DNA of 64,000 nt from Myxocyprinus asiaticus. Lineage: Eukaryota > Chordata > Actinopteri > Cypriniformes > Catostomidae. The position numbers were made by a program, and so were the translations under genes. The DNA lies in contig NC_059347.1 of assembly GCF_019703515.2 (NCBI RefSeq), positions 18,932,001 to 18,996,000 on the forward strand, in the 5' to 3' direction. Below, in pieces: positions 32,376 to 43,275 of the stretch. Each line of letters opens with the position of its first letter. Position 1 is the stretch's first letter. Under the pieces are notes generated by a model. The model made no database searches and was not told where the DNA came from. It saw only the letters and a list, made by a program, of their open reading frames with translations.

Positions 32376-32996
32376 GTACTGTGTCATCTTTTTTAATTAA
32401 TCAAATTTGTTTTCGATGTACACCTGTCTTTCAATTAGTAAAAAATTATAGGGCTTTTCATTTGGTTATTCAGTATTCAGTTCTCTGAAATTATAATGAC
32501 AGAACCCACATTGTCATCCAATTGCAATGTAGGGTCAGGTCTGTCTACATGTTGGTCTGGAAAATGGTTTGTTGAATGCAATTTTCTTTCCAGTGATGAC
32601 ATATTTCCTTTTGAAACAGGAGGTTATGGTGGGACTTTTTGAAGGACTTGTCCTTTCTTAAAATAGTCAATAGTCTTTGGTTTTTCATCTGGTTAAACCA
32701 TGATTTGTCACTTATTGCCAGACAGTGCTTACAGGGGAAAGGAACATTCTCATTCTAGAGAACATTTTATTAAACACAAAATTGTATTCGCCCCTGTGTA
32801 TAAGATGTCATCAATATTTTGGTAAATTTTCCCAAAAGAGAAATACTGCAAATGTTAAATGCCACAGGTATGTGGTACAAGTATTTGGTCAACTTTTAGG
32901 AGTACACTACCATAAAAATGGCCTCAAACTTTTCCTCAAAATGTGTCTGGTGTTATATGTGTTTAACTTTGAATATTTCTTTCATTTTCTGAACAG

Positions 32997-33194
32997 ATCT
33001 CCAATGTCTAGTCCCACTCCCCAGCGTCGGGCTCCACCTGGGCCCCCTCGTCCTGGTGGTCGCACTGCCCCAGGCCCCCCTACTGCTGGAGGGCCTCCTG
33101 TACCATCTAGACCTGGAGCGTCTCCTGACCCCTTCAGCGGGCCCCCACCCCAGGTCCCCTCTCGTCCCAACCGTGCCCCACCAGGTGTACCCAG
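32997..33194 (+). CDS. dnm1: dynamin proline-rich domain exon
   Basis: Encodes [20 protein letters not shown], a run of PxxP motifs, [13 protein letters not shown] and [12 protein letters not shown], ending in phase 2 (AG|GTGAGT). The domain recruits SH3 proteins; PSRPNR is the known amphiphysin site. The two Ser-Pro sites that Cdk5 phosphorylates in mammalian dynamin-1 (Ser774 and Ser778) are both kept, although the residue between them is Met instead of Thr. Alternative terminal exons follow. Confidence 0.95.
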
Positions 33195-33323
33195 GTGAGT
33201 CAAATAAGAGCATTTATCTGTACAGTAGTTTACTTTAGTAGAGACAGGTTTCCCACAGTCATGGAAATATCTGGGGATTTTAAAATTGTGATTTCCAGGG
33301 TTGTGTTTCCCAAAATATAATAT

Positions 33324-33437
33324 CTGGGCTGTGTTTCTCAAAAGCGTTGCAAGCTTAAGTTGATCGTAGAGACCGTTGGCACCAGTGGTTTCTACGATCT
33401 ACTTAGGCTTACGGTGCTTTTGGGAAACACAGCCCAG
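33324..33437. mobile_element. 114-bp foldback MITE
   Basis: CTGGGCTGTGTTTCTCAAAA at the left pairs with CTTTTGGGAAACACAGCCCAG at the right, and the arms continue as AAGC.TAAGT/ACTTAGGCTT. The centre is TCGTAGAGACC...TCTACGATC, so almost the whole element can fold into one hairpin. Confidence 0.85.
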
Positions 33438-33705
33438 GCCTGGAATATGTATGGTAGTTAGTAAAATCTTAAAAAGTCATGGAAAATTCATTAAAATCTC
33501 TATAATGATTTTTTTTGTCTGGTTATGCTCAGCTCTAAAAGTTTATCAGCTATAAGTCTCTATAAAAATGAATTTAAAAATAGTTTTCCAGTAATTATAA
33601 ACAACTGGAAAAAATTATGGAAATTCATTGCTGAAATGGTGTGGGAACCCTGTAGAGATGGTGTCAATCACATTTAAAACATTTAAAATGTTTTACCATT
33701 TTGAC

Positions 33706-36219
33706 TAGGGATGTGACGGTTCACTCATCTCACGATTCGGTTCGGTTCATGATACTGAGCTCACGGTTCGGTTCAGTTCAGTTTACGATTCTTTAAACAT
33801 TGAATCAAGAAAAGTTAAGATTGAAAGTTTTATTATTATTTTATTATTATTACTACTTTTATTATATTTAAAGATATATGCAAAGCATTTAAAATTTAGC
33901 ACTGTTATTAAAAGTGCTATATGATCCATCAGAGATGCACTGGGATTAAAAATCAGCCTAGAACAGGGCAATGGTGACACCAGATGGAAATATTAGCTAA
34001 TAATTAGCGTTCCTGAAAATATGGAATAATTTTAGAAACATATGCTGCTTACACACAGTCACTGATGACATACTGTACATTTAAACTATTTCAAATTAAA
34101 ATAGTATTTTTCTAAAATAACATTGTCTCTGATTCTGAATCTAAATATTCTTTTCAAAAATACATATTTCATGGAAGTGCATGCTTATTCAGTTAAATAA
34201 TGTCCCCACTTAAAACCCTACTGAAATGTACTGATGAAATCAAATCAGACATGACATTTGACATAGCATAGCATTATTATACATATTCAGCATTATATTT
34301 AGTAGATTAATATGGCACTATCATTAAACCTCTGTAAACTTTAATTTTCTCTCACGCAGTCAGAGCAGATCACTCGGAGAAGCATCCTAATTTGCCAAAA
34401 ATCTTAAAGGTGCATTCAGTAGTATGGAGCCAATTAAAATTTTTTACACATTAACAAGTGAATTGTGTTTTTGTGAAGTCTGATCTGAATGGTGTACACT
34501 CACATGAGATAAAGACTTTACTCCTAATAGTTTTCTATAAAAAAGTGTTTTATTCTACATGGTGCGGGTCACCCCTTCAATGTGTTTCGCCATGTTGAAA
34601 TCACATGACCCACATTGTTTCACTGAACGTTGAAGAAGAGAATCCTCATGCTCATTGGCTGCCGCCTGTGTAGATAGATATGCTTAGGCTATGCTTAGAA
34701 CACTGTTGTTTGGTGACGTGAAGAGCAAAAAGAATCAGAATGAGCTTTATTGCCAAATATGCTTACACACACAAAGAAATTGTCATGGTGACAGAACACA
34801 ATGGAACATACTTTTTTATCGTGCTTTAGCAGCGGAGATAACGGGAGATCCAGTAGCTGTACTGCCGAAGAAGCAATAAAAGGTTTGAAGCAACTTGTTT
34901 CAAGCAAGAAGACAGAAAGACCGGCAAAGGCAAAAAATGGTAACGGGACGGCATCTAAGTCTTCATTAGTTTAGTGCAAAGTATCTTGGCTCAGCGATTG
35001 TTGTGGATTTTGAGTAAACCATGACATTGGTTGCTTGGAAATAAAACGAGTCCTTCAACATGCTAAATTTGATCATCAAAAACAATTCTAATCTTTCCTT
35101 TACCATAATATTCTGTATCACTAGATAATTGAGGTTTATTTTACACTAAGCAGTTCTCTAATAAAGGAAATAACGTGAAACATAGACAGTTTCCAAAGAT
35201 TATTGATATGAGGGACAATAATAATCTGTCCTTTATTGTAGAAGTCTGTTCGCTTGATTTCTGACATTTGTTTTTAGGCAAAGCAATTATATTATAGGAG
35301 TAATAAATAACTTTAGAAATTACCTCAAACTCCCAACATTTTCCAGATGCAAATAATATTCCAAAGCTGGCGGGGGCAGCAGAGACGATTGTGCTTATCC
35401 ACATCGATAGGTGGCAGTACAGAGTCAAACACCACTGTCGTATCGGTACATAAAGTACACGAAGAAGAGCAGTGCTAATGCTAGCTAGAGAACTACTGAA
35501 TGCCCCTTTAAATAAGTGTCCAAACTTTAGGACAACCCCACTGGCTTATTGAAAGCCAACTGTTACAGTCACATTACAATACTATGAAACATAACTATAG
35601 CATTGTCCAAGAATAGTGCTTCATTTATTAGCGATACAAAACGCAGGAAAGCAGTTTGATGGTGGACACTTTTGAAAGTCCCAGATAATGTGCTGCGCTT
35701 TGATGACAAAACACTCAAAATAATTACAGACTCCCATGAAAATGATAATGCAGTTATCAAAATTTTTATTTCTGCAGTCTTGAAATTAAAAGCTTGTCGA
35801 TTTTGTTTCTCCATTTTCATACATCTAATGTTTTATTCACAGCAGCCATTCGCCGTTGTTGGTTGCTTGGTAACAGACATGAGAGTTGATTTTCGAACTC
35901 GATGGAGCGGTTTAGGATTTCCTAACTAGAGATAACATATGATTTTGTAAGATAAGGTATGAATCCTAAATCAAGATAGGATGTTTTTTGTATACGCCTC
36001 CAGATCCCTCCCGGCTAAAAAGGCGCTTCTCTCCCGCTAACAGTTCTCGCAGATTCAGCTATTTCCATGTGTATGTCCACGTTACGTAGGCGTAGGACAT
36101 CGCGTGTATTTGATACAGATGCTTGTAAAATAATTCAAGAACAAACAAACAAAAACTGCCCAATCTCCATGATACGTATTGTCACATTTTTTAACCGCGT
36201 TGTACACGTTACATCCCTA
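33706..36219. mobile_element. hAT-like transposon with perfect 8-bp duplication
   Basis: Left end TAGGGATGTGACGGTTC, right end (reverse complement) TAGGGATGTAACGTGTAC. Both flanks are ATTTTGAC (33698-33705 and 36220-36227), a perfect 8-bp target duplication. 2514 bp, including a nested element at 34408-35507. No intact transposase is visible, so it is non-autonomous. Confidence 0.9.
34408..35507. mobile_element. TTAA-type transposon nested in the hAT element
   Basis: Left AGGTGCATTCAGTAGT, right (reverse complement) AGGGGCATTCAGTAGT; TTAA on both sides (34404-34407, 35508-35511). About 1.1 kb with no coding capacity recognised. Its position inside 33706-36219 makes it younger than its host. 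Confidence 0.82.
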
Positions 36220-36844
36220 ATTTTGACTTATGAATGGCATGTTTGATGATGTTCCAGTGTAATTGGTCAGATGATGCAAATGTACTGCAGGTTTTTTGAG
36301 GAGTAATATAAGCGCTAATGGCGTTGAGAGCAATGATCTACAAACTACCCTCCATTTACACCTTTTACAGCCCCTCTGCCCTGTCCTGATCCCTGTTCTT
36401 TAACACAAGAAAGATCTCTCCCCTTTCACAATCCATTATATTTTCTGAGCACACACACTGTCCAACTTTCTGTAGGGACCTGTACTAACAAACCACGCAC
36501 TCATGCTGGTTTTCTTTTCCCACCTCCTCGGCATCCATCCATGTGACAATCCACATGAATATTCATTCAAATAATGTTTTAACTTGTTAAATTCATTTAT
36601 TTTTGTATAAATAAACATCATTGCATCCTCTTTGTGAGATCATTCACTCGTGATGCACTTTAGAGTTTGGGAGAGAAAAAATTAGGGAAACAAACATATT
36701 AACAGAGGAGTAAGAAGTTAAAGGACAGGCCATGGAGATGATAAGTTTTTGCTTCCTCCCATTGCTTCTTTCCTGTGTACACATATTCTCCTCAATCTCA
36801 GTCCCACTAAACCCCTCCCACAATGATTCCGGTTATTCTTTCAG

Positions 36845-36866
36845 AATTTCTATCAGTGACCAATGA
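36845..36866 (+). CDS. dnm1: dynamin alternative terminal exon b (short tail)
   Basis: After the acceptor TTATTCTTTCAG the phase-2 frame reads (R)ISISDQ and stops at TGA 36864-36866. Joined to the last shared exon it gives GVPRISISDQ. Mammalian dynamin-1b ends PRITISDP at the same position, a PxIxIT-type docking site for calcineurin; here PRISIS keeps Pro, both Ile and a final Ser. The phase, position and sequence agreement make this convincing despite only seven codons. A 3' UTR would follow to about 37580. Confidence 0.85.
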
Positions 36867-37580
36867 GGAATTACGCAAATGGTATGTCTGACACATATTG
36901 TCCTTATGTGACATCATCCCCTCTTTTGCATGGATCCATCTTTGAATGTGTTAACATCTGATGTCCCCTCATTCTCTTTATATGACTGTTGCAATTAGTC
37001 CACCCCTCTTTGGACTTTATTCTTTTTTCTTTTCTTTTTTCAGAGTTTTATATCAGTTTTTATCCCACCTGGTTGGTGATACTGTTTATATGGTGATAAA
37101 TCTTTATACAAACACACCAGTCTTAATGTATGTTGTTTTGTGTATTTTGGTTTTAGCACTGCATTTAAGGTTTAGAAATATTCAGGTAAAAATGTAGTGG
37201 CAAATTAATTCTCATCCCAGTCCACCAAGACAGACTGTCAGCCTCCCACTTCAGATGTGTCTGTGTTTAGTGTTTATGTTGTTTTATGAACACACACACA
37301 CAAGTTCTCAGAAATGAAGCTAATGTGGGATAGTTCAACAGTTTATTTCATTTTGTTTGTTTTGTTGTTTTGATTTGCTTTGTTTTGCTTTGTTTCAGAT
37401 CCCATGTAATTCATCTAGCTGTTTTTAATACTTTAGTCATTCTATAACTGTTAATTTTGATTCAGTGACATGCTGTGTCTGATTTTGTGTCATGTGCTTT
37501 TGATACTTGATAACATTTTTAACACATTTTTTAATTTGTTTGAAAGTTCACATTAACAATAAATTCTGTGTATTTGTACT
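36867..37580 (+). other. dnm1: probable 3' UTR of the short-tail dynamin transcript
   Basis: Non-coding sequence after the ISISDQ stop, up to a canonical AATAAA at 37558-37563 followed by T/G-rich CTGTGTATTTG. The end point is inferred. Confidence 0.5.
37558..37563 (+). terminator. polyadenylation signal AATAAA
   Basis: AATAAA with a GT-rich stretch just downstream, about 690 bp after the short-tail stop codon. Confidence 0.5.
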
Positions 37581-37603
37581 GGAATATTAATTGAAGGACT
37601 CAA

Positions 37604-37642
<39 letters not shown>

Positions 37643-37710
37643 TTTACAGTAAATTAGATATTATAGGAATATTCTAATTTGCTGTTCTTACAGTTGCATC
37701 CTAAAGCTTA

Positions 37711-38640
37711 AAGGGATAGTTCACCCAAAGATGAACATTTTTCATCATTTACTCACCCTCAAGATATTTTAAGTGTGTATGACTTTCTTCGCCAGAACAC
37801 ATTTGAAGAAAAATAGAAAAATATCTCAGCTCAGTAGGTCCTTAAAATGCAAGTGAATGGTGATTCGACTTTTGAAGCTCCAAAAAGAACAGACAGTCAG
37901 CATAAACATTAAATGACTCCAGTGGTTAAATTAATGTCTTATAAAGAGAAATGATCTTTTGGTGCAAAAAAGATCAATATTTAAGTACTTTTTTAAATAT
38001 GAATCGGTCAGCAGCAGTATATGTGTGTGAAGTAATCACAAGAATGCTGAGTTCAAGCGGTCTCTCGTGTGACGAATTCGCGTTGGCATGTTACGGACAT
38101 AATCTCACGTTCTTCTCTCGGTTGAGACATCCAGGATAAGCACACAAACACACCATTGTGAGTAAAAAAACAGATGCAAATGCAGATCTAAACCAAAACC
38201 AACTAAGCTTCTGTACAGTGTTTCTCCTTCTCACTTGTAAACAGCACTGCTCTCCCGGCTGTGTCGCATGTGCAGCAGTTTTCGTGTGAACATGCCAACA
38301 CGATTACGTGACACGCGCATTCCATTGCTAACCGGAAGCAATGCATTTAAGTTAAAAAGTTCTTAAATATTGATCTTTTTTGCACCAAAAGTGATCATGT
38401 TGCTTTAGAAGACATTAATTTAACAGCTGGAGTCATATGGATGACATTTTTGCTGACTGTCTGTTCTTTTTGGAGCTTTAAAAGTTGAATCACCATCCAC
38501 TTACATTTTAAGGACCTACTGAGCTAAGATATTTTTCTTTTCTTTTTTCTTTTTTCAAATGTATTCTGCTGAAGAAAGAAATTCATACACACCTGGGATA
38601 TCATGAGGGTGAGTGAATGAGATAATTTTCATTTTTGTGT
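37711..38640. mobile_element. long-armed foldback element, copy A
   Basis: Starts AAGGGATAGTTCACCCAAAG. The left arm (about 37711-38000) returns inverted at about 38350-38640, including CTCAGTAGGTCCTTAAAATG / its complement and GACAGTCAG / CTGACTGTC. So it has inverted arms near 300 bp. The family occurs at least seven times in this window; superfamily not assigned. Confidence 0.8.
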
Positions 38641-38744
38641 AAACAAACCCAAATTTGTGTGTTGTTCCTAATTCTGTGTCTTTTCCCTTGTTGTCTGTCT
38701 GTCCCTCTGTCCATGTGCCTCCATCAATCTGTCTGTTGTTGAAG

Positions 38745-38808
38745 TTGGAGAGCACCAGCCTCCCACACCAGATCCAACAGAGCCCCAGACTCACTCACAG
38801 AGCATTAA
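38745..38808 (+). CDS. dnm1: candidate dynamin terminal exon c
   Basis: A good pyrimidine tract ends in TTGTTGAAG. The phase-2 frame then reads (S)WRAPASHTRSNRAPDSL followed by TEH and TAA (38806-38808). It is Arg/Pro/Ser-rich like dynamin tails, but I recall no dynamin with this end. It lies directly after foldback copy A. It could be chance; transcripts would decide. Confidence 0.35.
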
Positions 38809-40414
38809 CACTGGCGATGAGCAGACAGAGGATAACCACTGACCCCCTCTGCCACATGCATGCACATACACTCACATGCAATGTACATAAAAACACTCCC
38901 ATGAACACAAGGAAAGTCCACATACATTATCACTATTTTACTTGAAGGTGTGTTTTTCTCCTACAAAAACACATGAAGGAGAGGGTATCAGTAAATGTAT
39001 TTTAATTACAAATTATGCTGATAATTGTACTGTACACAGGTGTGATGCCAGTGTATTTCATTACTAGCATAAATCCTTTGTATTTAGAAATGAAGAACAC
39101 CAGTTATAAAATGCACAGGGATTGTCGAAACCAGCCTATTTTCACTGTTTACTTAAACACGTATGCACAAGAATGCTACACGTCACTAATTTGTTTTTGC
39201 CTTTACTATCTACGACTAAGCCTTAATCAACATTTGACAGGTCTTTAACCCCCCCCTAAAATTGACCTGCATGTTGCTCTAAATATTGTAGATTGTTCTA
39301 CTGCTACACTCTCACATTTTTTAAACAAGTTTCATCTTACTCCTCTGCATTTCTATACAGCCATCTATAAAAAGTATCCAGTATATGGATTTTACTCTTT
39401 TAAATGCACAATAGAATTAAGGTGCACTCAGTCATTTTTTTCTCATTAAAAAAGTTTAACTCCTAAAGACATGAATTTTAATTTTGCAATATATGTAGGA
39501 AATCATGACCACTCACATTAAAATGAAGACTTATCAGTAACTTTATAAAAGCTGTTTTATTCTACATGGAGAGGGTCCACACATGGGGGCTGCCATGTTA
39601 GAATCACATGACCAGCTGAATACTACTTCCCTTAATCTCAGTAACCGTCCTGTTATTTGACACTTTGACTCACTGATTAAAGTAATCATGGCTGACTGTG
39701 AATACTACATTTCTACAATGACATCTAAAACTGAAAACTATTGGTTTTAAATGATGCCGCATCCAAGCCACTAGGTGTCAGTGTAAGTCCAAGATGACAC
39801 AAAGACAAAAGTTATTGAGTGCACCTTTGAACTCATTGACCCTTTTCACAGAATGATGACACATTTCCGCCTTAATTTAGCAGCATAAATCTAGCAATCT
39901 TTTAAAAAATTATTTAGTGTAAATATATACAATTATTCCTTGTTCTTTGTTAAAAACAAATAGTCACCACTGCTGTGATGAGGTTTCAAATACGACTGTT
40001 GGGTGAGTCACAGTAGATATTGCATCTTTCTCTCTTCTGATTGCCATAATTCATCTCTCTCTCTCTATTGTCTCCCTCTTTTGGAAAGTAGTGGAACTGT
40101 AATAGTGGATTCTTTTCTTTTACTGTTGGAGTGAATGGGAGTGTAAAAATAACATTTGCTATGGTCTTCCATGTACTTTTATAGAAGTTTATCCCATTAT
40201 TGTTTACTTTCCTCATCCCAAACCTAGAAATGTGAAAAGGGTCCATCAGAGGGAAGCTCTTGTTCTTAAAGATTTTACATAGTTATATTGCATTTATTTA
40301 TATCTTCATTTACCTTGTTAATAATTGAAAATAATTGAAAGTTGTATTTTGATTCTCTGATTTGTGTTGGGTAGTTCCTTTATTTGTCTTTCCTCTTTTC
40401 AATATCTTTACGTT
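38809..40414. other. intron or 3' UTR sequence; one MITE
   Basis: Apart from the TTAA-type element at 39421-39826, nothing recognisable was found. Confidence 0.45.
39421..39826. mobile_element. small TTAA-type MITE
   Basis: Left GGTGCACTCAGTCATTTT after TTAA (39417-39420); right TTATTGAGTGCACCT before TTGA, a one-base variant. About 400 bp. Ends match the family of 25425-25976. Confidence 0.65.
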
Positions 40415-41021
40415 AAAGGAACAGTTAACCTAAAAAGTAAATTCTCTCATCATTTACTCACCCTCATGCCATCCCAGATGTGTATGACTTTCTTGTTTCT
40501 GCAGAACACAAATGAAGATTTTTAGAAGAATATCTTCGCTCTGTAGGTCCTCACAATGCAAGTGAATGGGTACCAAACAGATCCAGAGAAACAGATCAAT
40601 ATTTAAGTCATTTTTTACAATAAATTCTTCTCCCTGCCCATTAGGTGGCGATATACATGAAGAATGCAATCGCCAAAGACAAAAGAAGAAGAATGTGAAA
40701 GTGAATGTGAAAGTGGAGATTGATAGTAAAAAAGGACATAAAAACTGATCTGTTTCTCATCCACACCTATTATATCACTTCTGAAGATATGGATTTAAAC
40801 ACCGGAGTCTTATGGATTACTTTTATGCTGCCTTTATGTGTTTTGGAGCTTCAAAATTGGTATCCATTAACTCACATTGAATGGACCTACAGAGATGAGA
40901 TATTCTTCTAAAAATCTTTGTTTGTGTTCAACAGAAGAAAGAATGTCATACACATTTGGGATGGCATGAGGGTGAGTAAATGATGAGAGAATTTTCATTT
41001 TTGGGTGAACTATCCCTTTAA
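40415..41021. mobile_element. foldback element, copy B
   Basis: Ends AAAGGAACAGTTAACC and its complement GGTGAACTATCCCTTT, with internal inverted segments (CTCATGCCATCCCAGATGTG near the left, GGGATGGCATGAGGGTGAG near the right). It lies about 170 bp before the long-tail terminal exon. Confidence 0.8.
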
Positions 41022-41188
41022 TGTTACCCACAACAACTACCAAATGCTTATGTTATCTTAAATCAACAATAATAAGCCCTTATTCAGGACATTAACATTG
41101 CCAATTTTGTTCTAACCCTCCCATTCTTTAATTTTCAAAGACTTTTCTTCTTTTCGTTCTATTTGCTATTCTTTTCTCTGTCTTTTAG

Positions 41189-41249
41189 CCATCCAAGCAA
41201 AGGAAGCCCTTCTCACAGTGAGAGTTCACATCCTTCGTCTGACTCTTAG
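41189..41249 (+). CDS. dnm1: dynamin alternative terminal exon a (long tail)
   Basis: A very strong pyrimidine tract (TTTTCTCTGTCTTTTAG) precedes it. The phase-2 frame reads (S)HPSKGSPSHSESSHPSSDS and stops at TAG 41247-41249. With the shared exons this gives a Ser/Pro-rich tail of 20 residues after GVP, the same length as the long tail of mammalian dynamin-1a (about 20 residues, also Ser/Pro-rich). Total length then fits the 864-residue human form. Confidence 0.7.
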
Positions 41250-42299
41250 AACCAGTCCTCCCTCCCTCCTTTCTCTCTTCTACCACTCTCTCTCTCTCTC
41301 TCTTTCTGTGCTTTTCCTCTGACAAAGAGCAGCATCCTGAAATTGCTGCATGCCTAATGTTGCTGTAGCAGCAGGAATGGATAGAGTGTGGTTGAAAGAA
41401 AAGATGCAAATGAAGAATCCTGGAGAGCTGTTGGGTTAGTCACTCCCTCTGTCTGTACTAATCACTTTGTTATGGGCCTCTGAGTGACATGCCCAGTGTG
41501 GACTTATGTGTCAATATCTGAAATCACTGCAATGTTAATTATACTGAAGATATTGGGTAATGTTTATGTTCACACCCTCTACAGAGGTCACTCGAAGGTG
41601 TATCTGCCATACATAAGCTTACAGTATTTTCTGTCTACTCAACACTACGGGATAATGGACACACAAAGTAAACTCCACCGATTTGTGAAACTTGTTATAT
41701 GGTACTAAGTGTGAATGTATTCTCCTCTAAAAGTTAGAAAAATAATTTGTACGCACAATGTTTGTTTTGTTCACTGTCTGTTCACTAGAAGCCTTTGCAT
41801 TTCCCAATGATACTAATAATGTCTGACTGAACTGTATATACACTAGGATATATATTATGAAGCATCTGGTAAGGGGAAAAGTGTCAGAATTTTGTTTACC
41901 GTGGATACCTGATGTTGTGCAGTTAATTTATTTGTTGATGCAACAGTGGAAAATAATGTAACCTAAGGGAATAGTTAGTGTAAAATTAAAGGTAAAATGC
42001 AGCTGAAAAATAAATTCAAACATCCTTTAACCCAGAAAGGTTTAAGAGTAAGTGTAGCCTCTGTTCTGACTGATAATGTGGTAAATGGATCTTACTGTAA
42101 TGTGTTGATGTATATTTGTTGTGCATCTCTGGGATTTGTGCTTCTGTTGCCTTGTGTTGGAATTGTACATTTACTAAGTATTGAAGTCATTGTAATTAAA
42201 ATGAACTGATTGTAAAAATATAGGTATATGCTTTGTATGTGTGTATATACATATATGGAGGGCTCTACAGGCATTACCAAAATCTACTCTCTAAATGGA

Positions 42300-42301
<2 letters not shown>

Positions 42302-42342
<41 letters not shown>

Positions 42343-42375
42343 TGTGTGTGTGTGTGTGAGTGTGTGTGTGAGTGT

Positions 42376-42410
<35 letters not shown>
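42302..42410. repeat. (TG)n microsatellite
   Basis: About 55 TG units with occasional AG interruptions. Confidence 0.97.
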
Positions 42411-42415
<5 letters not shown>

Positions 42416-42476
42416 GCTGCCATCTGTGTCTTATTGTGGTGTGGTGTCATATACTGGCCAATGCTTCCTCTATGAA

Positions 42477-42482
42477 ATTAAA
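42477..42482 (+). terminator. polyadenylation signal ATTAAA, likely gene end
   Basis: ATTAAA, the commonest variant, followed directly by a GT-rich element. Probably the end of the long dynamin transcript. Confidence 0.5.
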
Positions 42483-42598
42483 GTGTCTTTGTGTGGAAGG
42501 TAACAATAAGACTGTGTTTTATTCTCTTGATGTATTTTTATATTAATATACTTAATACTTACAGTACATAATAATAATAGTGACAATAATAATACATT

Positions 42599-43275
42599 AA
42601 AGGGATGGTTCAGCCAAAAATGAAAATACTCTCATCATTTACTCACCCTCATGCAACCCAGATGTGTAAGACTTTCTTTTTTCTGCAGAACATAAACGAA
42701 GATTTTTAAAAGAATATTTCAGCTGTGTTGGTCCATCCAATGCAAGTGAATGGTGCGAACTTTGAAGGCCCAAAAGGGACAGTATGAAAGTAATCGATAA
42801 GACTCCAGTAGTTAAACCCATGTCTTCTGAAGCGATATGTGTGGGTGAGAAACAGATCAAACTTTAAGTCCTTTTTTAACTGTAAATCTTCACTTTCACA
42901 TTCTGGTGTGGAAGAGACTTTCACATTCAGCCACCTACTGGTCAGTACTGATCAAAGGTAGAGATTGATGGAAAAAAGGACTTAAATATTGACCTGTTTC
43001 TCACCCATACCTACTATCATATTTCTTCAGAAGACATAGATTTAACCACTGGAGTCTTATTATTATTACTTTTATGTCTCCTTTATGTCATTTTTTTAAC
43101 CTTCTGAGTTCTGGTCACCATTCACTTGCATTGTATGGACTGACAGAGCTTAAATATTCTTCTAAAAATCATAATTTGTGTTCAGCAGGAGAAAGAAAGT
43201 CATACACATCTGGGATGGCATGAGGGTGAGTAAATTATGAGAGAATTTTCATTTTTGGGTGAACTATTCCTTTAA
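42599..43275. mobile_element. foldback element, copy C
   Basis: Left AAAGGGATGGTTCAGCC, right GGTGAACTATTCCTTTAAA. Internal inverted copies of CTCATCATTTACTCACC and GGTGAGTAAATTATGAG. It sits between the two genes. Confidence 0.8.

Larger units (their letters stand above)
41250..42482 (+). other. dnm1: probable 3' UTR of the long-tail dynamin transcript
   Basis: No coding content. It contains the (TG)n tract at 42302-42410 and ends near ATTAAA (42477-42482), followed by GTGTCTTTGTGTGG. Inferred from the lack of another gene and the polyadenylation motif. Confidence 0.5.

Noticed and set aside
36364..36384. Possible dynamin tail exon after CCTTTTACAG
   Set aside because: Phase-2 frame gives only SPSALS and a stop, without resemblance to known tails; kept out as too weak.
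42233..42475. Open frame made of Cys/Val repeats
   Set aside because: Translation of the (TG)n microsatellite.
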